Below are positions 54,246 through 64,000 of a stretch of 64,000 nt of DNA, in pieces. This DNA comes from Vitellaria paradoxa (lineage: Eukaryota; Streptophyta; Magnoliopsida; Ericales; Sapotaceae). The stretch spans positions 44,652,026-44,716,025 of the forward strand of contig CM034240.1 of NCBI GenBank assembly GCA_019916065.1, given 5' to 3'. Below the pieces are notes generated by a model. That model had not been told where the DNA came from and searched no databases. It worked only from the letters and a program-made list of their open reading frames with translations. Both the position numbers and the translations under genes were made by a program. How positions within the stretch are numbered: the stretch's first letter is position 1; every line of letters starts with the position of its first letter.

Positions 54246-56082
54246 TTGAACTCACTCCAAACGCATTCAATATCACAACCCAGGATTAAGTCTAAACTAA
54301 GTTAAAACAGGGCTAAAATCGTAATTCATGCATCCTTGTTAACTTTTCCTTCCCATGGACATTTAATTTGAACTCAAACCTCAGTAGAATCTGTGCTTTT
54401 TTATCTTTTCCGAGATCAAATTTTATCTTATGCATGCGCAGCAAAATGGTAATAACATTAATTGCTCTGTTATTATAATATTTCTCATATGATTTGCTGT
54501 ATTAACATTCGAATTGGCACTAATTGAAATTAGTTTGGTTCTTTTCGTTCATGTTTTCTAAATATTCAAGATTGTCTGTAAATCCCTCAATACATTCTAT
54601 TTGGAAAGAAGAAATTATTAGAATTTAATTTCATTCTATGATTTTTACCAATTTATTTGTTTGAAATTGAAATGAGATTACGTAAGTTGAATTTGATTTC
54701 ATTTCATGTCGACATTTCATGGTTCAAAATTTAAAATTTTTGTATCATTTGAGTTCTAACCCAAAAATAATAAAATTTAATAAAAATTGATTATCTTTAT
54801 CAACTAAGCAAGTGGATGAAGCCTTCACCTAATCACCATAATCCCCAAAATAGCTTATATATGAAAATCTAAAAATCAAATCTACCAATATTAGTTTAAT
54901 AAATTATATCTAAATAAATTATAAATTTAATAAAATATATTTTAGAAATAGATTTTTAACAACTTATGAAATTATCAATAAATTATTTGTTGCTAAATTT
55001 CTAAAGTTATTAATATTTAAATTAATTCAACTCAATTCTTTATTTTAAAATGAAATCAATTGCAAAATCAATTTATCAGATTATTAATTTTAGAATTTTA
55101 AGAATTAGTCGAGGTGATTAGTCAAGATATGTGCAAACTGGCTTCGACATCCTAAGTTACCAAAAAAAAATAATAATAAAATTAAGAAAAATATAGAGAA
55201 TTAGTTAAAGTTAGATTATTAACCCGACCTTTCCTCAAGATACTAATTTTTTTAGTTGAAATTGAATTGAATATCTTTATTTATGTTATTTTACAACTTA
55301 AATAAAAAAATTTCCAATAGACACCTCCTTTAAAGAACGCCAATGACTATCTCCTAAAAATTGATTATCTCTTTCTTTTAAAGAACGTCAACGACTATCT
55401 CTTAAAATTCTAACAAATTTGTTATTGTAACGACTTATGTACAGTTACCGATTATGATTACTAAAATATTTAAAAGATAGATCACTTCAACTAAAACTCC
55501 TGTAACTAAAAAGATTCATTCAACCAGATACACTTGATTAATTAAATAAATAAGTTAACATCTAATCTTTTTCAAATTAAAATGTAGGCTCACATTTAGT
55601 CATCATATTATTTTTATAATATATGTTTAAAAGAAAAATAGTTTTCTACGGTTTTAATTAATGTGTTGCATTTCTATAATTAATCACGCATTCTCCAACT
55701 CAAACTGTTGAAAAAATCAGAAAAAAATAAATAAATTTTGTTCAATAAATTAAAACCTCCCTTGAAAAGGAGGTAATGTTATTATGTGACCCTTTGATCT
55801 ACTTAACAAGACCAATTTTTAAGACATGCATGATGGCACAATTGCATCAAAAACTTAGCCACGAAGAAGGAATATTTAGCCAATTCTAGGAAAAATTATA
55901 AAAATACAAAAAAAAAAAAAAAAGGGAAATTGACTCGTCCCAAAGTGAAGTCATAAAGGTGAAGACCCACTGGTGCTACTCTCTAGAGGCCCAACGGGAG
56001 CAGACGCCTTCCAGGCCAAGTCTCTTCATTTCATATTAAACAAAGTGGAAATTCCGTCGGAAGAGAATCCGTGGAGTAAAAC
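54246..56082. other. AT-rich intergenic region before the RBR gene
   Basis: No gene is supported. Two ~50-bp units near 55325-55410 repeat 'aaagaacg(c/t)caa(t/c)gactatctc'. The last ~150 bases, with better base balance, are the probable leader of the RBR gene. Confidence 0.4.
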
Positions 56083-58181
56083 ATGGCAAAAGAATCGATC
56101 TCAGACGTTCAATTCGTGGACGATTTCTACTTCTCGGCACTCTCTAACGAGAACGAAGATCAGATGCTCCCAATCTCGGATTCCAAGTGCGCACAGGAGT
56201 TGCAGCTTCAAGAGGCTCTAATGTCTTCCGTCGTTGCTTCTCAAACGCCATTGACGATCCGAGAAGAAGAACAAGCCAGTACACAGGACACCTCCATCGT
56301 CGTTCCAGAACAAAAAGAACAACTCTGTGAATCGTCTCGCTCCTTCTGCGAGATCTGCGCGGAGAAGAAAGAAGCCGACGAGATGCTCAGAATCGACGGT
56401 TGTTCTCACTCGTTCTGCTCCGAATGCGTAATCAAACACGTCGCTGCGAAGATCCAAGAGAACCAAACAGTTGTCAGTTGCCCTAGCTGGGATTGCGGAG
56501 GCGTGTTGGAGCTCGATTCTTGCAGAGCGAAGATGCCTGGCGAAGTGATCGATCGGTGGGGGGCGATTCTGTGCGAATCGCTCATTCCGGAGTCGGAGAA
56601 ATTTTACTGCCCTTTCAAGGACTGTTCGGCAATGATGATCAACGACGGAGGTGATCAAGTGGTGATTGCGGAGTCCGAGTGTCCCGCGTGTCACAGGTTG
56701 TTCTGTGCGGGGTGTTATGTGCCGTGGCACGCTGGGATTGGGTGCGAGGAGTTTCGGAGTCTGAATGAGGATGAAAGGGGGAGGGAAGATCTGATGTTGA
56801 GAGACCTTGCTAGGAGTGAGAACTGGAAGAGGTGCCCTCACTGCAAATTTTACGTTGAAAGAACTGAGGGTTGTTTGCATATGGTTTGCAGGTCAGTTTT
56901 TTTTTTTTTTTTTTCACTCCTTAAATTAGGGTAGTACTCTTCATTGGTTGGTCCTAGTTTGGTCCATGCTAGACCGGGTTATAACCCAATCAGTGATCCA
57001 ATAGAATAGAATTCTGATTTGGTTCACACTAGATCTGTAAGGGTCTTAACCAAACCCATCATTTTAGCAAAATGAAACTGGAGCAACTTTTGACATTGAT
57101 TGGGTCAGTTCAGTTCTGAGCTGAGCTGCCCACGGGCTGACCGCATAGTGTATGATTGAGTGTGGTGAGTAGCTGTGGAGACGAGCGGAGTCTAGTCCAG
57201 TCTTATGGAGCTGACTTGTTAGTTTTTCTAGATTTGAACTTAACTGTAAATGTGTTATAAACTGAACTTAATTTGAATTTTTTTTGGTTACGAACCAAAT
57301 TCAAGTCAAATTGTTTTTGAATGGAACTCAAATAGCTCGAAAAAGCTCGGCTCTTATTTACTCTTAGTGATGAGGTACAAATATGCTATTCCAGGCACTG
57401 GAATTAGTCACATCTCCTAAAAATAGTGTTTTCTAAATTAGTATATATATATATATATATATATCTTAACAAGCCTCTTAACTTCTTGTCGGTTTATTTC
57501 AAATTACACTTTAATTTGGTATCAAGTTAGGTTTTAGAAGACTCATCTCGTGTTTCTATTCTTAATCATTATGTGAACTTTTTGTATTTGATTTATGATT
57601 TGCCTCTAAAGATACAAGGGACGAGTGTGTTTTATTTTTATTTATTTATTTATTTTTTTGGGTAAGTGATATAAGGACGAGTTGCATGTGAGTATTGAGT
57701 TTTATCTCACACTGTCAAAATATAATGATCGTCATTTTCAATTGAATTTGAGTTGAAGTTTTAACACTAATAAATCAACCGAGGCGTTACAAGACTGAAA
57801 ACTTCTAGGACCAAAACCACTTATGGAATAACTCGAGTATTTTGCGCACCTGTTAATGTTTCAGGACTAACTCGTGCGTGTTAGAAATGCTATTTCATGC
57901 ACATGTTTTCTCCTTCCTAGCCTTCTTGTAAATGGGTAGGAGTCAGAATAGGGAATTTTTCCATCCATGATTATGCGCAGTGAAGAAGGCTGATTTCAAC
58001 CCACCTTTATTATTTGAGAAAGTAAAGCAAATAGATGGTTTTGATTGTTTTGACCAGTGTCTGCGTGGTATTAGATTCCAATTCTGCATGGGTTGTGGGT
58101 GCCTGCAGGTGTAGATTTGAATTCTGCTATTCCTGTGGAGCACCTTGGAGTGATACTCATGCTGGTTGCCAGAGACCGTGA
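56083..58181 (+). CDS. RBR (RING-IBR-RING) E3 ubiquitin ligase, 2 exons, 293 aa
   Basis: RBR ligases accept ubiquitin from an E2 onto a RING2 cysteine and pass it to the substrate. Exon 1 is 56083-56891 and exon 2 is 58109-58181; TGCAG/GTCAGT and CCTGCAG/GTGTAG join the Arg codon at residue 270. RING1 spans ~89-138 (CEIC, CSHSFCSEC, CPSWDC), IBR ~160-221 (YCPFKDC, CPACHRLFCAGC, HAGIGC), and RING2 ~251-290 (CPHC, VERTEGC, HMVC-RCRFEFCYSCG, HAGC). The expected catalytic cysteine is C264 in TEGC. The acidic N-terminus has no recognised domain. The protein ends just after RING2 with no transmembrane helix, unlike membrane-anchored plant RBRs such as RSL1, so a soluble location is inferred. Reading through without splicing would stop soon after residue 270 in a poly-T stretch. 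The exact orthologue is not identified. Confidence 0.9.
56892..58108 (+). other. RBR gene intron (1.2 kb)
   Basis: Separates the catalytic cysteine of RING2 from its last four cysteines. It contains a poly-T run just after the donor and an (AT)11 stretch at 57442-57464. No transposon could be bounded. Confidence 0.7.
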
Positions 58182-59143
58182 TTGGAAGTGTGAAGATTTG
58201 CTCTGATGTTATCTGCAATGTACCTGGCTACTCGATTTCCTCTGTTCGTCTATTTTATGTTTGAGAAATGAATTTATAAACTTGCTGAATCAACAATCGT
58301 AACATAATTGTGTTTTGACTAAACTCTCAACATTAGAAGCCGGGGTATTAGGATAGCAAAGCAATATAAACACTAACACATATACAATAATTTTGAAAAA
58401 AAAATAAAAATACAAATATATCGAAAATGGGATGGTAAGATATATAATTTTATTAGTAAAATCTGCTAATATAACAATCACAAGATAATTAATTCACTCA
58501 TTTAATACGTAATTTAATATGTAATACGTGAGAAAATAAGAGACAAGATATTATTATTTTAATAGTTTCGTTTACACAATTATATTTATGTTCTACTCAC
58601 ATATTTGAATTAAAATGAAGAAATTCTTAGATTTGCCATATATAATATGGTGCATCTGTTTAGTATGTGTATTTAATACGTGTCATGAATATTGATACGT
58701 GTCATAAATAAAAATATTATCTTTAAGCGTAAGCTCTTACTTTAATGTATGGATATTAATAATACGAGGATGAGAAGAGTTAGTGGTGAACAAAACCCAA
58801 GATAGAACTAGATTTATTACTATTTTGTTAGCTATTGGATTGGGTCTAGAATTTGAATGCTATTTCCATCCACTAAAACCTACTTTGTTCTTAAACTATT
58901 TTTTAAATAAATATAAATATAAAATTTAATAAAAGTAAATAATTTTGTACTAAAATAATTTGTATTAAAAAAATATTAATAAAATAGTATATAAATACAT
59001 ACAATTTTTTTTTATTATTTATTCGGGCCTAGATGGAGCCACTTCCCACCTCAGGCCGTTTGCCAACGGAGAGAATACCTTTCTTCATCATCGTTTAACA
59101 ATCCCCAGCCTCGTCTCTGCCCCCCGCCCCCCAATCCACTGGG
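58182..59143. other. Intergenic region after the RBR gene
   Basis: Probable 3' UTR to about 58300, then AT-rich DNA. A short C-rich patch (59100-59150) precedes the MITE at 59144. No gene is supported. Confidence 0.4.
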
Positions 59144-59486
59144 CACCGTTTGGCGGACAAATTTTCAATAGAAAAAAAATTAACTTTTGCTTTTTGAGTG
59201 TTTGACAAAATAATAACTTTTGTCACTTTTCTACATGGTTACAATAAATTACTCAACTCTAAAGTTATTAAAATTTTTACCAAATATACAGAAAGTTGTC
59301 AAAAATTGTTAAAAATTATCAAAATTTTCTAAAAATTTTACCAAACACCCAAAAGTTACCAAAAATTACTAAAGGTTTCTAAATATTACTATTTATTTTA
59401 CTAAACACACAAAAAAATTTTAACTACCAATTTTTGACAAAAAAAAAAACTAAAAATTACTAAAAATTCGACTTTCAAACGACCTT
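59144..59486. mobile_element. MITE of the family at 24847-25451
   Basis: The left end 'caccgtttggcggacaaatt' mirrors the right end 'gtcgtttgaaagtcgaattt' (other strand). The interior again consists of 'aaaatttaccaaa' words. Confidence 0.5.
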
Positions 59487-59497
59487 GTACATTCCAA

Positions 59498-59895
59498 TCT
59501 CTATTTAAAAATAAAAATAATTTATTAAATCAAAATAATATCTTAAAATATTTATTCAAACTAAAAATTTTATATATTTTAAATCAAATATTATATTAAT
59601 ATATACTATTTTGTAAATATAATTAATATATAAATGGATATGTAAACTAAGTATAAGACGGCAAAGAGACTATATATCATCCGCCTAATTGATACAAGTT
59701 CTTGATCCTAGTCTCTATTTAAAAATAAAAATAATTTATTAAATCAAAATAATATCTCCAAATATTTATTCAAACCAAAAATTTTGCATATTTTAAATCA
59801 AATATTATATTAATATATACTATTCTATAAATATAATTAATATATAAATGGATATGTAAACTAGTATAAGACGGCAAAGAGACTATCATCCCGCA
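59498..59895. repeat. 214-bp tandem duplication
   Basis: Unit 1 (59498-59711) and unit 2 (59712 to about 59895) share 'tctctatttaaaaataaaaa', 'atattatattaatatatact' and 'tataagacggcaaagagact' with a few substitutions and small indels. Confidence 0.85.
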
Positions 59896-60214
59896 TCTAT
59901 TCTGGAATTGCTTGAATTCTCCTTCCCCATCTCATGAATAATATCTCTATATTTTCGTCAAGTATACTGGCCCAGGTATCTATTTTTACTATCCCCACTT
60001 TATTATATTGATCATGAAATTTCAAACTTTCATTATAAACTTTTCACTGTTTGTAAAAATGCGCAAATGATATATCTTTTGAATTTATAGAGCGTGAAGT
60101 GTTAAAATTGAAGGGCAAACTTTAATTTAAAATGAAAATGCTATTCTTCGAATTTGACAATATTAGTTTCGTAATTAAAGTTATTTTTTTTGGGTGTCAT
60201 GTTTTAAATTAATC

Positions 60215-60380
60215 GGGCGTGCGTTTGGAGTAGTAAAAAGTAAGATAAAATGAGATAAAGTGAGATAAATTGTGAGTTCATAATTCGTACAGTGAGATAA
60301 AAAATAAATAACTTTTAAAATTTTAACTTTTTTTTCACCGTTTTTCCGAGTCTTTATCACTTCAAATAGGGTCTTGCATG
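60215..60380. repeat. MITE remnant ('gagataaaatgagataaa' family)
   Basis: Begins 'gtgcgtttggagtagtaa' and contains 'cataattcgtacagtgagat', like 34875-34990 and 40921-41065. Ends around 'cacttcaaatagggtc'. Confidence 0.45.
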
Positions 60381-61393
60381 CCAAGTCTCCGAATGGATAT
60401 CCTAAACTTCCTACTGCCCTATATAATGAGGAAAATATTATTTTATTAGCACTTTTAAGAAAAAGATTATACTAAAATTATATAACAGCGATAGCTTGGC
60501 AATATAATATCACTTAATAGTAAGTTTTTTTATTTTAAAATAATTAACTTATAATAAATCTTATAATTCAAACGAAAAGGAAAAAATATAAAAATTTTCT
60601 TTCCTTTTTGTTGATTGTGGGGTTCAGAGAGAGAAAAAAAAATTATAAAATAAAATATAACATATTTTTCTTTTATTTTCTTCTTATTTTTTCAATTTCC
60701 TTTATTTTCCATTTCCATTCCCCACGTTCCAAACAAAGCATTAATCTCCTGTATGTATCTCCTCTCCATACCTCATATGCACATAGCTCATAAACTGCTA
60801 AATCTCGGACAAAAACAACCGTGGAAGGTTGGCCTTTTAACTAAAAATTGTCAAAAGTTACAAAAAATTAATTACAAATAAACTAAAAAAAAATTTAAGA
60901 GTCTTAAAAATATTAAAAATTTAATTACCAAACAAATCTCGAATCAATTTAAACTTGAGTTACTATTTTTAAGTTTGTACCGGACATATTATTATCGAAT
61001 TCAGATCAGAATGTAAATATAAATCTAAATCTAAATCTGATTCAATTAAAGACGTGGGCATTAGTATTTGAACCACACTGACCGCGACATAAAGTAATTT
61101 TTCTTATAAGGAGGTAACTCTGTTGAATGAATTTATACTTTTGGGTGGTAGCTTAAATTTCTGATAAATAGGCATCTGTAGGACAGCTTGGATGTGAGAT
61201 TTGATATATCCTTCCCGGAATGCATCACACTCCCAACCATTTCTAAGCTGAGCTTTCAAAATTAATAGAATAAATTTGAATCACTCACCAATCATACCAA
61301 ATGCACTGTTGGTTTGATGTGACCAACCCAAAATTAGATTTCAATCCTCTTTCATTTTCATGTCTTCATTATCTATTTTAAAGGAAATAATAA
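60381..61393. other. AT-rich intergenic DNA
   Basis: No gene or bounded repeat was recognised. T-rich and A-rich tracts account for the short open frames. Confidence 0.4.
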
Positions 61394-61870
61394 TGTAATA
61401 TTTGGTATTTATTTTTGTCTATTTATGTGTTATTTTAGATCAATAAAATAATTATTATGAGATTAAGTTGATTTATTTTATTTTTCCTCACCCGAATTGA
61501 TATTGGGTTGGACAATTGGACAAAAGGCCGAACTTTTCTTTTCTTCATTCTTTTTCTTTTTCTTTTCTTACTTTTGGCCCTCGACCGTTTCAGGAGAAGA
61601 GAACGAGAGGAGAGGGAGAGAAAAAAGAGAGAGGAGAGAGAGAATAGAGAGAGAAAGTGGGTTCTAAGAAGGAAGGCATGTGGATTGGGGCAGTATTCAG
61701 CGCCGTGAACATCGTAGTGATGTCTGTTTCGCATGATTTTACTCGAGGAAGAAGAAATCGACGCTGAAAGTTTGGAAGCCACAACACAAATCTTCTCATT
61801 TCTTTTTTTCTATGCAAATTCGAGATAAGTGAGATTTACATTCGTATTCTATACGTTGTTAGGAGGATTT

Positions 61871-61916
<46 letters not shown>

Positions 61917-63528
61917 TTGATTTGGTTGAAAATCATAAGTTTTGTGTGTATACATATATGTATATATGAACGTGAAGATATTACATATATTTGAATTATT
62001 TTTTAATTAAATGTTGAAAAAACATGTGATTTAAATGTTTAAGTATTTATACATAAGCTATTGTTAAAATTGAGACTTAAATAGGTGATTTGGAAATGTT
62101 TTGGAGTTGGGGTTTGTTGAAAACGAACCTAGAAATTGGGTTATAAGGCATTGGTGTCTGGAGGGTGCTTGATAGTATGCCTGGATGGTGGTGTTTGGTG
62201 CTAACGTCCAGACGACGTTGGATAGAATGCTTAAAAATGTGAAATTTTGATTTCAAAACTTCTATTTTATTCCCAAATCCATTCATAGTTGATTTTAAAA
62301 TATTAAATGAATCCCAAATCATCATCAAGCTTAATGAGAATGTATTTTTATATTGAGATGATATTTATTTACATGACTGAGTATATCATGGGCATAGAGT
62401 TGAGGTTGTATCATCTAGCTTATGTTGTGACTAGTGATTGGCTGATAGTGCTATATTTATATTGTGACGTGTCAAGGCACAAGTTATATATATGGACGGG
62501 ATCCATGATTTGAGAAATTGATAAAATGAGATTTGAAAATACATGATAATCTTCAGTCGATATATATAACTAGAGCTTAGTCATTTAGAGTTAGAACGTC
62601 AATTATGAGATATGATTATGAAATTTTCTCCAAACTATAATCGGATTCTACTTTAGCTAAGCAGATGCCTGATTAAGGGTGTAATACGTTTCTTTAGTAG
62701 AAGGGCCAAGAAGTGTAACACGGTTCCCCTGAATCTTACATCGATTAAGGTTGTAACACAGTTTCCCACCTATGATTATTTATTAAGATTATCGTTCGCC
62801 ATAAGTGTTATACGGTACGGTTGATGACCCGCCTACTTTGCTAAGCATTATCTATCCCAAGATAAGGTTGGGGGTAAATGAACACTAGAGTATGCATTAA
62901 CATTGCATTACCTCACGTCTTGTTATGCATTGACATTGCATTCTATTACGTCTTGTTACATGAGATTGCATTTATATTTCTTTATATTGAGATGTTGATA
63001 TAATGTGGTTGTGACATTGATTGATGAGATGTATGATTTATCTGAGTGGTTATGAGTTTAGTTATGAAATATGAAAGATAAAGTTAGGAATTACGGTAAC
63101 CTGATTTCTGAAATAGGATATGTAGGCAGTTTAGGATTGAGTAGCTTAAGTCCGATCTCAACTGTAGATAATAGTAATAATTGTATTTGTTCTTCTAAAT
63201 TAAGAAATGAATTATTGGTATTATAAATTATGTGACCCAGATAATAGGTCCGATTCTTATATTTACAACATTATGATATGGAGATATATAAACATTACTA
63301 TAGTATTGTTCTAACTAAGCCGACCTTGAGCGCGATCATTAGAAATAGAGTCAAGGCGGATTATGTTATTGGCAAATTGATGGTGATGTAGTTAAATATT
63401 ATTTTATATGAGAATGAGTAATAAATTTAAATATATGAATAACTAAAACTCAATGTGAATTAAAATTGAATTTTAGTTTTCACATTCCCGTGTCGTTCGT
63501 CTTGGCTAATTAGATTAGGAGCGTGACA
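61394..63528 (+). mobile_element. Solo LTR, copy 2 (2.14 kb), perfect TSD
   Basis: Begins TGTAATATTTGG and ends GCGTGACA. AATAA lies directly on both sides (61389-61393 and 63529-63533). It aligns with 42251-44530 throughout, including the 'gagagagaaagtg' tract, 'cgatatatataactagagct' and the 'gtgtaacacggttcccc' cluster. An (AT)21 run at 61873-61914 replaces the shorter AT run of copy 1. No internal retrotransposon sequence adjoins. Confidence 0.8.
61873..61914. repeat. (AT)21 microsatellite inside solo LTR copy 2
   Basis: Uninterrupted AT repeats; the equivalent place in copy 1 (about 42750-42765) has only about eight units. Confidence 0.9.
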
Positions 63529-63899
63529 AATAAGACATTCTAATAAATATTTCACCGATGTGTTAACACAATATTCGATTTTTTTATAATAAGTATTCAG
63601 TATATGGCCATAGTAATCCTAAGAGATAGCTCAACTAATAAGATATTTGGTTTGTTCATTAATTCAAATCTTCTCAAGATCATTGAAGAGATTTACCCAA
63701 TCATTAATTTTAAGGTTCCAAGATGGACCTCTTGAGTCATTAAAAAAAATAGTCATATCGTGAAGATAATTATTTATTAATCTAAAAAAATCAACCATGG
63801 TCAAGTTTTTTTATTTATTTTAAATTACTTAACACCTATACAAATTGGCCATTGATTTCTAATCCTCAAAATTGCCTGCTTTAAATAGAAGTGATCTCC

Positions 63900-64000
63900 A
63901 TGGAGGAGACTTGTAAAAGGAGACAAATGGTATACGCAGGCAGCGCAGATGTAAATATCATATCAACCAAGCGTAGCCGAAACGTTCTTGCATTTGCCTT
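63900..64000 (+). CDS. Possible 5' end of a gene cut by the window edge
   Basis: An ATG in a good context (TCCATGGAG) opens a frame with no stop for the remaining 101 bases. It starts MEETCKRRQMVYAG and continues basic and polar. Base composition is more balanced than in the upstream DNA, and a TATA-like 'tttaaatag' lies only about 15 bases before it. I do not recognise the product, and the frame could be chance. Confidence 0.25.
   Translation, partial: MEETCKRRQMVYAGSADVNIISTKRSRNVLAFA

Noticed and set aside
56218..56880. A 220-codon minus-strand frame.
   Set aside because: Antisense shadow of RBR exon 1; it has no recognisable domain.
61435..61817. Minus-strand Ser/Arg-rich frames of 75-115 codons.
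   Set aside because: They come from the purine-rich GAGAGA tract in the solo LTR.

Overview
The window is nuclear DNA of a flowering plant, almost certainly a eudicot. It is AT-rich and gene-poor. Genes have GT-AG introns, products are plant-specific, and the space between genes is filled with MITEs, hAT-like and Mutator-like elements, LINEs, SINEs, solo LTRs and AT microsatellites. The species cannot be named from the sequence. No bacterial operon, CRISPR array, rRNA operon or functional tRNA gene was seen.

Six genes were reconstructed exon by exon, with reading frames closing across every junction. In order they are: a FRIGIDA homologue (minus, 4607-15251, 3 exons, 878 aa); a COA5/PET191 cytochrome c oxidase assembly factor (minus, 18604-21819, 3 exons, 71 aa); the chloroplast ACT-domain protein ACR11 (plus, 26889-30861, 10 exons, 287 aa); a small LEA_3-like stress protein (plus, 36686-41540, 2 exons split by a 4.56 kb intron); a 4-coumarate:CoA ligase (plus, 48005-52277, 5 exons, 545 aa); and an RBR-type E3 ubiquitin ligase (plus, 56083-58181, 2 exons, 293 aa). 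A seventh reading frame may begin at 63900 and run off the end. The genes are functionally unrelated (flowering time, respiration, nitrogen assimilation, stress, phenylpropanoids, protein turnover), as expected for a plant chromosome arm.

The mobile fraction is unusually legible, because many insertions keep exact target-site duplications (TSDs). These include a 2.0 kb Mutator-like foldback element (9-bp TSD), hAT-like elements with 8-bp TSDs in FRIGIDA intron 1, ACR11 intron 8 (one mismatch run) and the LEA intron, a young RTE-type LINE (11-bp TSD) inserted into an older antisense RTE LINE in FRIGIDA intron 1, a SINE, and two related ~2.2 kb solo LTRs (one with a perfect 5-bp TSD).

The most unusual locus is FRIGIDA. 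Its first intron is 7.9 kb and packed with nested transposons. Its N-terminal half is expanded by 17-residue-type tandem repeats. Its second intron appears to use a GC donor. A few hundred bases upstream of its start lies a rearranged piece of organellar (plastid-type) 23S rRNA flanked by ~105-bp direct repeats. I found no convincing undescribed molecular system; the novelty is in the architecture of this locus and its repeats.
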